NCBI GenBank assembly: GCA_963969365.1
Contig: OZ017759.1
Coordinates: 1,426,001-1,490,000, forward strand
Reading direction: 5' to 3'
Length of the DNA: 64,000 nucleotides
Source of the DNA: Asterochloris sp. CNOR1
Lineage: Eukaryota > Chlorophyta > Trebouxiophyceae > Trebouxiales > Trebouxiaceae
A program made the position numbers and the translations under genes. Each line of letters begins with the position of its first letter. Positions within the stretch are counted from its first letter, which is position 1. Positions 49,268 to 61,054 of the stretch are shown piece by piece. The notes beneath the pieces are model-generated. The model was not told the origin of the DNA, made no database searches, and saw nothing but the letters and a program-made list of their open reading frames with translations.

Positions 49268-52200
49268 ATGGATCGCGGCAGACCAATGCGAGGGGGCCAC
49301 TACGGAGCTCCGCCACCCCCAGACCGGCGTCGTGGGCGCAGCCCCTCAATTGAGAGGATGGGGCGGGGATCACCCCCCCGTCCCCATTTCAAACGCATGC
49401 GTGGAGATGATCTGCCCTACGACAGGATGTAAGCTTGCACCCCAGGCTGAGCATGTAGCCCCTCATAAGGCTTTTTGCAGTTCCAGGGTTCCCTCAATTG
49501 CCTACATGGCGCTGCTGACACTTGAAGCATGCCTACGGTCAATTGCCCAAGGATGGTCTGCCAAAAGTGCTTCTAACAATTAGCACTGGGAGGCTGTCCG
49601 GCTTGGTTACCCTGGAGGGTGCTGGGGGCTGCATGTGCTTTGTGCCCTGGTGGCATCTTATTGCCAGAGACCCTGCCAAAGCACAAAGCTGTGTTGAGCA
49701 GATGCTGCCTGCTGTGTCTCGATAGGCTGCAAGGGTGCCGCTGCCTGCAGGCCTCAGCACCGTGATGGCCCCTACCGCGGTGGAGACCGCCCCTTTGATG
49801 ACCACTTCGACCATGGCAGAGGCTACGATGACAGACCCTTCCCTCAGGAACGCTTCCGCCGAGACGGGCCCCCAAGCCCACCCCCAGAGCGCAGGTGGGC
49901 ACTCAGGCACTGAAAGAGTGCATGAACAAGCTTGGTTCGGTGCATGTGGGCATCTCAGGCCCCAATCCCACCTGCTGAGCGCGGCATGCAATGCACATGT
50001 AGGCTCTCCCCGTGTGCAATAGCGCCCACCTGCTCAGCAATGGTGGGCAGGCTGGGTGACTCTTTGCCTGTGTGTGTGCTGTGATCAATGGTGCATAAGG
50101 GTCACATGGAGGTTTCCATACACCTGATGGACACAGGCAGACAGCGAATAACTTGCGTTGCAGGGAGTACGTCAGCCAGCTTTGCTCAGTGCATGTGGGC
50201 ATGATGGTGGCGGCTTGCTAGCCCACCTCCTGACCTGGGCATAACATATCCTTGTTGTACCTGTCACTCCTGGGCAAATTGTAGCTGCTGTTGCCTGCAA
50301 AGTGCAATGTGGTAGGCAGCATGCTACTGGCCATGTCCATATATTTCATGCTTCGCAGGCTGGCATGCGGGCACTTGCGTTTCTGTGTTGCCCTGTTGCC
50401 TGTCAGCCCATTTTGCTGGCTGCGCAGATGCCTTCAGCGGCTCAACGACACTCTGTGCAAGATGGCCAGCTGGGGCAGCAGCCTGACTGGCCGAGTGCAG
50501 GCGCCCCGACTCCAGCTGCAGTTGCAGCAGCAAGCTGCTCAGTCTGAAGTTGACATCCCTGCAGATTCTCCCCAGCTGCTGTTTAGGCACATGGTCCCTG
50601 CTGATTTCCCAGATCGTGCGGGACAGGGTGTCCTCAGCCTCAAAGTGCAATCTGGTGGGATGCTCCAGTGGTGGCTTCAACCCCTTCATGCCATCCCACA
50701 CCTTTGAGACGGATGACTGCCACTCTGGCTGTGGGGTGAAGTTCTCACCCTGGCTTTTCTCATCCCTGCTGTCCAGGCACAAGGGGCAGGGTGTCATGGG
50801 CTTTAAGGCCTTTGTGCTGGAACTGGATGATGACATCACCCCGCACTCTGCCAAGGCAGCCTATGACAAGTACCTGCTTGACTTCTGGGGCTCCGAGAGG
50901 ATCAAGGTCTTCCAGCAGAAGAAGGGCAACCCCAAGTGAGTGACTAGCAGCAGGACTGCTGCACAGTCACATAGGCCGCCGCCTGCTCCGGCAGCCTGAA
51001 TGTGGCAGGGTGTTCAGAAGCAGAGCAGCTGCACAAATCAGGCATGCGGTGATCTCAAGATTGCAGGAGGTAGGCCATAGCCGTGTGATGGCAGATATTC
51101 TGGCCCACCCCGTCTTGCCAAGCTGCTTGTTGTGTGAATACATGATGCCAGAGCTGGGTGAGGTGCCAAATGTATCAGTGCCATGGTGCTGAGGCTGTTG
51201 GGCCATCACAGGTGTGTGGCTTTCAGCAGACAGCCTCAGCCTGACATACAGGCTCACGTTGATACTGCAGACAGCCTCAGTCTCTAGTGTCCAACTCTCT
51301 GTCTTTGTGGTAGTTGTACCAGTGTGTGGGATCTCTGCAGTATGTTAAGTCTCTGTGTTGGTGCAGGTTCAAGGCCAAATTCGACCCCATCAAGCAGAGC
51401 GAGCAGCAGGAGGTGCGAAACAAGGAGGCCAATGAGGCTGCAGAAGCATTTGCTGAGCAGCTGAGCAGCAGCTCCCTGGACCCCAATGCAGAGGAGTTCA
51501 ACCAGGGTTTGGGGTGAGCAGCATGAAGAATGCTTGCTTGTCCTGCATGGGCAGGGTGGTGGACCCCCTGCACTGTCCCTGCAAGCAGGGGGAGGAGGAA
51601 GAAGGGATGCCCTGCTCCTGCCGGCTGCCACGACCGTCTCCATTAACCAGGGCCCGGGTGAGCAGCAGGCAGCATGCTGAGACACTTATGCTGGTGACCG
51701 TATCTGTCTCCCTCCCTGCATCTTTCACACCAGGAAGCAGGGGCACAATTCCCTGGGTCCCGCGTGTGACTTTAATGAGAGCGCAGGGCAAGCAGCAGCC
51801 AGCACGCCAACCCAGCTGCTCCTGCTGGCTGCCATGACAACCACAAACATGTCACATCTTGAGCGCAGGGTGTGACCCATTTGTCCCCCACATTGGACCA
51901 CATGCTATGCTGTCCGTTGCCATCCATCTAATTGCCCTTTCGATTGCGCTCACCAGTGCCATTACCCCTTCCAGGGCTCCCACCTGCTAGGGATACCGCA
52001 TTCAGCGGCAGTGATGCGCACAGCAAGTCCCGCAAGTGCACAGTGGCTATCACAGCAAGCTTTTGCTCAGCTTGGCAGGCATGAGAGTCAGTGGCGTGTT
52101 TCTCTCATCAACCTGGTAGCACACAGCTGTTCCTCTTCCCTGAGCAGGCACCTGCCTTGCAGAGCATGGTTTCTGTTGCGCACAACACCTGCACAAGTCA

Positions 52201-55200
52201 GGGACACATCCCATGCAGGCCAGCTGCAAAGGCCGCGGACAAGGAGGGGGCTGCCGACAAGCCTGGCCCCAAGGTGTTTGCCCCAGCCATCTGCTGGAAG
52301 CGAGTGGCCACTGACCTGAAGCTGAGTCGCCAACTGATCCAGAAGCTGGACCAGGAGAAGGGCATCGGTGGCAATGTCATCACCAGCGTGGGCAAGCCAG
52401 AGGGTGAGTTGGGGACAGCAGGGTTTGCAGGGACATGATGCTTGCATCGGCCAGGTGAAATTGAGCCCTGTTGCAACAGGGTCAAGAACATTGGAAGCCG
52501 TGCTGTCATCAGGGCGGGCGAGCCAGAGGGTCGCACTGCAATAGAAGCACATGGGTGGCGCATGAATGCACCATGAACCCCAGTTGGGCAGGAGGGCATG
52601 CCCTGTTTGCGTGTGGGCAGGCAGCAAGGGCAATTACATTATCAATGTGGGTAAGCCAGAGGTTGAATCCCACCTCCAAAGGGCACGCAGCATTCCTGCT
52701 GCTGACAGCATGCATGCAGATGCTGAGTTACGGCCACACCATGGCTGCAGGCGCAGCGGTCCCTGCAGCAGCAGCTGGGGAAAAGCAGGAGCAGGAGGAG
52801 CCTGCTGCGATTGAGGAGGATGGGGTCGCTGAGGAGGAAGGCAAAAGTGCCACCCCTGCTGCAGCTGAGGCAGGCGCAGCGCTCAGAGAGAAGCTGAGCC
52901 AGACCACCGAGGTCAACATGCTCGACCTGCAGCTGGCCTACCTGTGGCGCGTGCACCGTGTCAACTACTATGTGGGAGGTGGGCTGCAATATGCTGCTGC
53001 CCAAGGCAGCAGATTGCTCTCAGGGCAGCTCAGTATATGCTATGGCATGCTGGGTCTTTGTTGTTCTCCACTAGATTCCTTTTTGGCCGCTCTGCCCTCG
53101 CTTTGCAGACAGCAAGCACTAGCTGTCCACCTTGCCTCCAGCGCCACACCTGATGTGCACCTAGACTCTGCATTCCATGGGTGGGACTGCAGTGACAAGC
53201 ACCGCTGGATCCACGCACCATGTGTCTCCTGCTTTCCCTTCGCCATTGACGCAGATGTCTGTGAAAGCGCAAGTGCCACCTCAGTCCAGCTACACGCCTT
53301 GGCTGGTGAGATGAGATCAAGCCTGCCTAAACACCCTGCAGGCGAGTGGTGGGACCCCAGTGACAAGCACCGTTGGGAGCAGGGAGAGCGCCTGCTGAGG
53401 GCTCCCCAGCCGGAAGAGGGAGAGGCGCCAGATGCAGAGCAAGGTGCAGACTGGTGGCTTACTTCACGCATCAGGACATGCACCATGAGCAGCTCTCTCC
53501 TTCATACACCAACAGCCTGCATGCTGCCTGCCTGTGTTTGTTGCTCAGGGACAGACCTCAGATGTCAATGTTGGGCTCGTCCCGGTTGCCCTCTGTCCTG
53601 CTTTTTCTTGAAAAATGCCACTCACTGGTGCAGCACAGCAGCTGGGTGCCAACAGCTTGTTGGTCCTGCTGATGGGCATCCTCCAGACTGTGAGCAAGCG
53701 CCCCTCCCCCCCTCCCCAGATTGTGAGCAAGTGCCACCCCTCTCCCAGTTTGTGAAGCTTGTGTGTCAGGCTGCTGCCTGGTGCCTGTCAAGCCGCCAAA
53801 CGGCTCTCAGGGCTCATGAAGGGGCCTGCACTTGACGCTGTTGAGCCCAGCCCTGGGCTGCTCTCTGCCTCAGCAGAAAGGCTGCACACTGCCTCACCCT
53901 TGACGTGCACCTCTCTGCTGCTGCAGAGGATCAGATGTTTGGCTGGCACCCCTCCTCCCAAGCTCTTCATAGCTTCCCAGCTTAAAAGCCTCGCCCTGCT
54001 GCTGGACAAAGCAATAAGCGGCTCTTAGAAGCTGCATAACATGGTGCACTGCCCTGCGCTGCAGAGGCAGGGGCTGTCAGCTGCCCTGGACGCTGTGCCA
54101 CATGCAGGCCTGTCATGCTGCTGCAGAGAAGCTCAAAGCTGCCTTTGACAGCTGTGCAATTGAGAGCACTGCCCTGCTGCTGCAGAGAAGCTGGATGCCG
54201 CTCGAGTGAAGGCCATGGTGGACGACATCTGGGAGGCACGACTGCAGAGCGGGGACCCACTGGAGAACCTGCTGCACAAGACAGAGGTGGGTGCTGTTGA
54301 AGTGCACATGATTGTAAGGAAACAGCAGAAGAAACAAAGGGGTGAATGGGTGGTCATTGAGCAGCACAGAGAGAGGGGCCTTTCGCAGAGCACGCACCTT
54401 CTGGGGAACCAACTGCACACAGCAGGGGTGGGTACTTTTGCAGTGCAACATCTTGTGCAAGGCAAAGGCTGGGGATTCTGCTGCTGAGCAGAGACTCACT
54501 GGAGACCATGCAGTGCAAGGCACAGGTGCACGTGCCTGAACCCATCTTGGCTGTTGTCAGGGGTGCTCTGGCCAGCCTGCGCTTGTAGGCCTACCCATTG
54601 GACTCTGTGCTATCTGCTGGGGATCCCACTGGTGCACCAAGTGGCCAGAGGGTGCCCACACCCAGCGCTGTGGGTCGCAATCATTTTGCATGGGTTGCCG
54701 GGGGATCACAGTGCTTGGCAGGTAGCCTAATGCACAGGAAGCTTGAGGGCATGCTGTTTCTCCACTGTGAGGCCTGGAAGCCCTTGTCGATTTCACAGGC
54801 TCTGCCAGGACCCGCTGGACAGGCAGTCTGCTCACGGGGCAGCATGAGACTCCTGGACAGTGCTGCCTGGGGCTGCCTGATAGTCTGCAGCAGGAGACCA
54901 TTGCAACAGTCAGTATCTTGAAGAGAGCACTTGACAGGCATGCTGGTCCTGCAGATTGAGAAGGAGCTGAACGAATGGGTGGAGCAGCAGGTGGTCAAGC
55001 ACGAGGACACCAAGTGAGCGTTGGCCTTGCTTCGTCTGCTCCAGTAGCCATCTGCCTGGGCGCTGTCGTTTCTGCATGTTGTGTGCAGGCTGGCTTGCGG
55101 CATGTGTGTGCAACTCAACAGGGGACCAGGCTGCTGCGTTCTCTGTCTTGCGCAGCTTGGCCTGTGTGCAGGCGGAGAATGCCTGTGCATGTCAAATTGC

Positions 55201-57355
55201 CAGCACTGGTGAAGTCGAACGTGTCGACGGCTGTGCCCAACTGGCTCTGCAGGTGGGGTAGCACACTGAGCACCAAGATGTTTGTGGCCAAGGACTTTGT
55301 GCTCAAGCACATCAAGGGCAAGCACAGCGCCAAGCTGGCTGAGGCCCGGCAGCAGGTCAGCTGGACCTGGCTTGTCTCTGAGGAACTGCAATGGTGTTGC
55401 CTCTGCATGTTCACAGGTTTGCTACCTTGCTCACATAAGCCCTCTGCTCTGCATGCCAGCTTTGCCTCTGCTTGGCAGCCTGGTGGGCCCAGCAGCACTT
55501 GTGGTTGGTCAGGCAGCAAGTCAGCTGTGCTCTATAATTCTTGAGAGACATTAATTGAGTGGTCTTCATGGCTTGCGCCCACTGCAGATCGTGGAACGTA
55601 AATTCTTTGACAACTGGAACGAGTTTGAGGATAACAAGCTGCGCATGGAGCTGGAGATGCAGCCCCTGGTAGACGACACAGAGGTGGACCTTGACACGCC
55701 CGCAGGGGCTAAGGGCAGCGGCTTCCTGCCTCGGGTGAGCTCGCCCTGCCTGCTGCAGCGGCTTGATGATGATGTGACACACTCAGGCTTGCAGGCACCA
55801 AGGGCTCAAGTGATCTCACCCTCTGCCAGATTGCAAAGCTCAAGGTCTGTGTGGTCACCCTCCGGCTTGCAAGCGCAAAGAGCAGTTGCATGCTGCGTCG
55901 GGCGAGCTCATTCTGCATGATGTGAGGCTTGATGCTGCATGTAGGTACCCTCAGGCGGCAGGTGCCCTGTCTTGCGCAAGCTCACTTTGCCGCCTGCGGG
56001 GTGTTCCATCTGCTCTATCACTCTCGGGCTTGCACTGGCCTCCAGCCTTGCATGCTTGAATCGCCTGTTGCGAGGCATATTTCTGCACATGACCTGCCAT
56101 CCAGGCGGCAGGGGCCCTGTTTGGGATTGCGTGTCAAGCTGTTCTGGAGGCACACATGAGGGATGCTTCGCAGGACTTTAGCAATGCAAAGCTTTTTGTT
56201 ATGTAATGAGTCTTGCAGACAGCTGTGCAGGAATCACGTGTTCACAGGAGAGGCCTGGCGAGGGGTCTGTTGGGCTGCAGGCTAGTGCATCTAACAGCGA
56301 TGCAAAGCTGCCTGCAGCTCGAGCTGCTTAAGAGGGGCACAGACTGACGACACCTGCTGCCCTGCAGGCCGCCAATGGCCTGGCTCGGGGCGGCAGCGGG
56401 CGCGGCAAGCCGCCCCAGAGGGGACCGCGCCCGACGCCTGGGCTGGTCATGGGGTCAGGCGTGATTGGTGCTCCTGGCCTGGTGGCGCCTGGGAGCATTG
56501 CCCAGCTCGTGCTGGCTCCAGGTGCGTACTGTCATGCTGCGTATGGTCGGGCCTTCTTGTGTCAGTGCCTGCAGGCTGCCGCAGCAGGTTTCTCAGGGGC
56601 AAGCTCATGTCCTGTGTGCTGCCATGTGCCTGACACAGCCTCATGGCTCCTGGACCCTGCATGCAGCTGAGGCATGCAAACTGGGAGACCTGCTGTGGAG
56701 CATTTGCACCCTTCCATGCCTTCAGGGGCCATGACTGGAAGTGGTTCTAAGTGCCTGGGCGTGGTGCTTTGGCTGCTGCTGGCAGTCCGCCTGCCCGTGC
56801 ACACAGGCTTACCCTGCCGCACGCTTGGCTGCACGCACTGTGCCTGCCGGCCAGGGAGGGTGGGCTGCCTGTAAGTGCAGACAGTCAAGCATGCCGGTCA
56901 ACACCTCGGTTGACTGTGCCAGGAGTGAACCCCTGTATGCGGACTGCAGGTGGTATTGAGGGCCAGGGACCCTACGTGCCAGTGGCTCAGCTGCCTGGGA
57001 TCGACCCACTGGGCGTGGGAGGGCCCCCCATGCCCCCCCGTGGGGGGAGAGGGCCCAGGCCTCCAGGTAATTGAGGCCCAGGACTCGTGCTGGACTCAAT
57101 AGGCCAGCTTACTGCTGTGCATTGTTTACCAGGCTTCTTGAGGCAAACGGCCCGGTGACTATCAAAGACGCTCTGTGTTTCAATGATCAGGCAGCCTGAA
57201 ACTGATGGTTCTTGTGCTGTGCAGGCCCAGGCGGTCGGGGCGGGCCAGTAAGGCCAGGCAGGGGCTATGGTGGAGGCTTTGGCAGAGGTGCAGGGTACAG
57301 GGACCTTGATGAGCCTGCCAACCAGCGGCCCTTGCTCGACTATGGAGACTTGTAG
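49268..57355 (+). CDS. SE: SERRATE / ARS2, RNA processing effector
   Basis: Nuclear protein linking the cap-binding complex to microRNA processing, splicing and RNA decay. Fourteen exons: 49268-49428, 49751-49894, 50777-50935, 51367-51513, 52219-52403, 52751-52978, 53342-53443, 54186-54286, 54955-55013, 55253-55355, 55588-55734, 56368-56521, 56950-57066, 57225-57355. Phases agree, giving 645 aa. The N-terminus is Arg/Pro-rich (DRRRGRSPSIERMG). The SERRATE/ARS2 N-terminal domain follows (GVMGFKAFVLELDDDITPHS, YDKYLLDFWGSERIKVF, KFKAKFDPIK). The middle domain has LDLQLAYLWRVHRVNYY. The zinc-finger region is KMFVAKDFVLKHIKGKHSAK. The C-terminus is Gly/Pro/Arg-rich and ends YRDLDEPANQRPLLDYGDL, matching the plant SERRATE end (DLDAP...VIDYRSL). 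Odd point: the Cys ligands before the zinc-finger His pair are absent (WGSTLSTKMF). Many introns hold exon echoes. Confidence 0.93.
50605..50660 (+). repeat. Decayed copy of SERRATE exon 50777 start
   Basis: GTGCGGGACAGGGTGTCCTC, then AGCCTCAAAGTGCAATCTGG at about 50617-50656, resembles the real exon start AAGGGGCAGGGTGTCATGGG, then CTTTAAGGCCTTTGTGCTGG at 50781-50820. It precedes the real acceptor. Confidence 0.6.
52465..52670 (+). repeat. Two decayed copies of SERRATE exon 52219-52403 end
   Basis: The real exon end reads GGTGGCAATGTCATCACCAG, then CGTGGGCAAGCCAGAGGGTG. Downstream copies: CCGTGCTGTCATCAGGGCGG, then GCGAGCCAGAGGGT near 52498-52532, and GGGCAATTACATTATCAATG, then TGGGTAAGCCAGAGG near 52628-52663. 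Confidence 0.85.
53170..53220 (+). repeat. Decayed copy of SERRATE exon 53342 start
   Basis: GGGTGGGACTGCAGTGACAA, then GCACCGCTGGATCCA at about 53179-53213 matches the real exon GTGGTGGGACCCCAGTGACA, then AGCACCGTTGGGAGC. It lies upstream of the real acceptor. Confidence 0.85.
54395..54530 (+). repeat. Two decayed copies of SERRATE exon 54186-54286 end
   Basis: The real end is GGGGACCCACTGGAGAACCT, then GCTGCACAAGACAGAGGTGG. Copies read CTTCTGGGGAACCAACTGCA near 54400, and GCAGAGACTCACTGGAGACC, then ATGCAGTGCAAGGCACAGGT near 54487-54527. Confidence 0.75.
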
Positions 57356-57454
57356 TAACTTATCCCTCTGCTGGCTGCTGTTGCTTTTGCTGAGTACATC
57401 CTGGATTCAATGAGCTGATAAACCGCTTGGTCAGCCTTGCAAGTGTTCATAACT

Positions 57455-59344
57455 TCAAGCACCAGGCTTCAATCGGTGGTGCCTGGTGTGTCTGGCACGC
57501 ACAGGCTTGCCATATTTGCAGCAGACGCTCGGGTTCTGGTGCATGCACAGGATGTCGTCAGGGTGGGCATAGTGAGAAACAATGTCATTGGCAGCGCAGC
57601 CATTGAAGTTGAAGCGGGGCTCATGCACCAGCTGGACCTGCCACCCCTGCTCCTGCTGCACAAACTCCACCCATGAGCCTACAGCTACATCCTCCAGCCT
57701 GAAGAGACTGTGGTTGTTGGCACTGATGGCAGCCCCTGCTGCAATTTCGAGGACCAAATCCTTGCTCAGCAGGTAGCCGGTGCCGTGAGCCCATGGAGGG
57801 TACTTGTCAGGAGCCCACTCATCGTATGAGATGTACCACTGGTTGGCAGGGTCCCTGTGGGGTTTGTCATCTGCAGCCAGGCATGCAGGGCTGTCAAGCG
57901 CATGTCAGCAGACAAGAGACAAGCAGACGTCCGCAACCCGGCTAAAGGGTTGTAGATGTTGCGTGAGCTGGCCTTCCCAAAGCAAGACATCCAGGTCAGC
58001 AGCCGTCCTGAAATACAACAGCTCAGGAAAGCTGGCAAGTAGGGCTGTAGCTCTAAACATCATGGCGTCAAGCATGTCGGCAGACGTTCGAACAAAGCCA
58101 TGCTGAGGAGTATTTGTAGACATACATAACAAGCTGGCTCAGCTCCACCTTTGACAATCCAGCCCATGTAGAGCTTCTCATCTGGCACTCCCTGCAGCCT
58201 CTGCATGAGGGCATCAACCCTGACAAAGCTGTCATCGTCCACCTGCAATCATTAGCTCATATGTGCATCTTGTACGCAGTGATATGCATGTAAGCATCAT
58301 GCAATTATACCGATAGCCTCTAGCTGAAGTTGCTGGCAATGGCCCCATCAGTGCAGTGCCAGACCAGCTTTGCACAGCAGTATCATTGGCACCTGCTTGC
58401 CGACATACGTGTCATGAGGTGTGACATCCAAACATGGTGCATGATAGGCCCTTGTCAAAATGTGACCTCAGCCCTCAGACGATAGCACGACAGGGCAGAC
58501 TGTCACTCAGCAGTTCACCTTGAGCACATGGGAGGCGTCCTGGTCAACTGCTGCCAGGCGCAGCATCTCCAGTGTCTGGTGGGTGATGTTGTGGTAGGAC
58601 TCCCACATGTGAGGCAGCACCACCACGTCATGTTTGCTGGCAGCCTCCCTGCACCAAGCGCATTGCACATGTCAAACTGCCTGCAGTGGGACATGATGTG
58701 ATGAGGCCGTCAACTCAGGGGCAGCAAGATTACTTCCCGCTTGTTGGCAGCCTACTGCAACATGCTGAGTGCTTGGACAACGATGGGCCTTCTGGCAGAG
58801 GAGGAGGTGGGTGGGGGAACGAAGAACAATGATTGGCACATGACGAAGTGCAGCACATGACCAGCTGATTAGGCTTCTGCAAGAACTTGAGCGCATCTGC
58901 TACAGCCCATGAGGCAAGTACTGCTGCTTACACTGGCCCTGCAGCACAGAACTCAGCAAAAACAAGACAGCTGTGATGCTTTGACCAATGCAGATGGGGC
59001 AAGGCAGCTGCTGGCTGACATTGTTACCTTCGGAGCTCGTCAAACAGTGATGCATTCTGGGGCTTTGCTGAGAAGAACAGGACTTTGTGCAGGCGAGGGT
59101 CAGCCCCCCATGTGCTTCGGACTGCAGCGCAGCAATTTGAGCATGAGCAACTCAGGTGCAGCACAGATACATGCAACTGCAGCTGCGGCACCCAGTGACC
59201 CAGCTTTACGCTGCATGTACATGTTTCACCTGCCTGGCGGGCTGCAGCATTGCCTGCAGCTGTCAGCACCCCCACAAAGACCTTGGGCTCAGCCATATGC
59301 TGCAGTGCGGGCTTGCGGGCCTCCTCAATGTGCTGACTTGTGAG
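57455..59344 (-). CDS. GT31-family beta-1,3-galactosyltransferase (N-terminus unresolved)
   Basis: Golgi type II glycosyltransferase of CAZy family GT31, which in plants adds galactose to arabinogalactan or N-glycan acceptors using UDP-galactose. Exons: 59344-59230, 59121-59028, 58648-58519, 58242-58131, 57870-57455. Motifs in family order: KVFVGVLTAAGNAAARQAV and RSTWG, then DVVVLPHMWESYHNITHQTL, then the DXD metal site in VDDDSFVRVD, then LYMGWIVKGGAEP. These are followed by YPPWAHGTGYLLSKDLV, then RLEDVAVGSWV. The C-terminus is HPDDILCMHQNPSVCCKYG. The donor at 58131 (T|GTTATG) is weak but is the only one keeping phase. The signal-anchor exon should lie between 59345 and about 60060. A hydrophobic frame near 59950 (SLLNLGILVLVLWPC) is a candidate. 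Acceptor sugar cannot be told from sequence. Confidence 0.85.
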
Positions 59345-60065
59345 CTGCTGTGCAGCCCCATCCTTGAGGTCGGACTGAGTGCCCTCTGTGCCTTGGGTGG
59401 TGGCATGTGGTGTGCTTGCCAGCGAGCACCGCCGGTGCAGCCCTGTCAGCAGCTGCTGGGACTGATCCCCCAGCCCAGGCCAGCAGTGGCAGTGGTCCTG
59501 CAGCCAAGTGCCACAATCAGCCGAAGCTAGCAAAGCACTGCACGTCATGATGAAGCCACGCAGCAGCAAAGGCAATGCTGACACTAGGAGCAATCTGGTG
59601 CTGCAGAGTTGGAGCTAGAGCCAGCAAAGCCTCAGCTGGCACTTTGCTCTAGGCAACTCTGGTTCTCACTGCCTCTCGCTGAGAAGGTCACCTGCAGAGT
59701 GCTTGCCAGCAGTGAGCAGCAACGGGCCTTGTTGCTCTTTGTGCAGAAGCTTGGGCTGGTCAGCAGGCTCACCAGGTGCCTGCAGTGCAGGGAGTAGCAT
59801 ATCAGCCACCTACATGTCATCTGACTGTCCAAGCAGTGCCACTGTCCACCAGGGGTCACCTGCAAGACTGCACTGCCTCCTCTGACTGCCACTGCAGCTG
59901 ATCTGGACAATCAAGCTGCGATCTGCAAGGCCACAGAACCAGGACCAAGATGCCCAAATTCAGCAGGCTCTCCTTCGGAGCACACGTCTTGTGAGGAGCC
60001 CCTTAGGGGCTGTAAGACGGTGCTCACACGGAGGGACCGTACCTGACACCAGGCCGAGCGGGAAC
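59345..60065 (-). other. Unresolved 5' exons of the GT31 gene and shared promoter with SKA2
   Basis: This stretch must hold the start and membrane anchor of the GT31 gene and the SKA2 promoter. Reading back from 59344, the frame continues openly as KDGAAQQLTSQHIEE, so the exon may be longer than stated. I could not fix the start codon. Confidence 0.4.
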
Positions 60066-60895
60066 ATGGCGTCTAGCCTCTCAGGGGCGGCAGACCAGCT
60101 GGTGCTGTGCTTATCACGGGCAGAGGCTGACCTGGCTCAAATAGCCCATTACCTGGAGCATGACTTTGAACACAGATGTGGGACCCAGAAGGTGCTGTTG
60201 AAGATTTGACAGCAGCTGCTGCATGGCCACATGAAGCCCTGTCAAGCTGCCGTGCATTTGTAGGCAAACCCTCTCAGAATCGTCGCCAGGCTGCGGAAGC
60301 TGGAGAAGCAGCTGCCCCAGGTGCAGCAGGAGTGCCAGGCTGTGCTGGCTGAGAAGCAGGTGAGCTTCTTGAGACGTCCTGGGGAGGAGGATGGGCAGTT
60401 TCCCACTCAAGCCAAGCAGGGGTGCTAACTCAAGCCCCGCTGACATGCTGTCTCTGGCCACATGGGGTGCTGCGCAAGCCCAGTCACAGCTGATGCGCTT
60501 GATTGCTCTGCGGAGATGGCAGCCCTGGCACTGAGGGTTCTGGCCCAATTGATGCAGAACCTGATCGACTCTGCAAAACGGCAGCTCACAGGAAATAAAC
60601 AGACAGTGGAGCAACTGCGCAGCAAAGCAGGCCTGCCGGCAAAGCGTGACAGCCAGGTGTTTCAGGCGTTCCAGACAGCACTTGCAGAGTGGGATGCCAA
60701 AGTTGGCCTCAGTGCTCCAGGTAATCGTGTGCTTCTGCCAACACTGGTATTCTCTGACAGGCGTACATTGTCACACACCAATCGGTCCCCAGAGGCTCTG
60801 CCACAACTTCTGCTGACTCTGCAGTTGATGAAGGCCTCATGTCACGTGCGGACCTAAACAGTGCACTGGTGAGCAGCCTGCTGGATGCTGAGTAA
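60066..60895 (+). CDS. SKA2: SKA2-like spindle and kinetochore-associated protein
   Basis: Subunit of the SKA complex that couples kinetochores to spindle microtubules. Exons 60066-60191, 60264-60359, 60558-60720 and 60825-60895 give 151 aa. Start ATG 60066 (MASSLSGAADQLVLCLSRAE). The pattern matches the plant SKA2 proteins: ADLAQIAHYLEHDFEHR, then ANPLRIVARLRKLEKQLPQV, then CQAVLAEKQNLIDSAKRQL, then GNKQTVEQL. The whole first half is predicted coiled-coil by heptad pattern. Exon 1 is ended at AAG|GTGCTG and exon 3 begun at ATGCAG|AACCTG because those choices keep phase and the family alignment. The C-terminal half after SKAGLPAKRD is a poorly conserved extension ending SALVSSLLDAE. Confidence 0.75.
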
Positions 60896-61054
60896 AGCAG
60901 ATCAACCTCAGAGAAGTGATCAAACACAGATCATGCCAGCTCCACACGCTCTTAATGATGGTACAGACAGTCGCAATTCCTCGTCAACTTCAAGTTCATC
61001 ATAAAATTCACCAAGCTGATAACAGCTCAAAGGCATTGACGATCATGAGCTGGA

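Noticed and set aside
49980-50250. A possible extra SERRATE exon (EYVSQLCSVHVG)
   Set aside because: It has a stop soon after, no family match, and resembles the nearby intron sequence around 49935-49960. Phase is satisfied by joining 49894 directly to 50777.
52471-53835. A 454-codon plus-strand open frame
   Set aside because: Only its part at 52751-52978 is SERRATE coding. The rest runs through introns, including exon echoes, and has no family signal.
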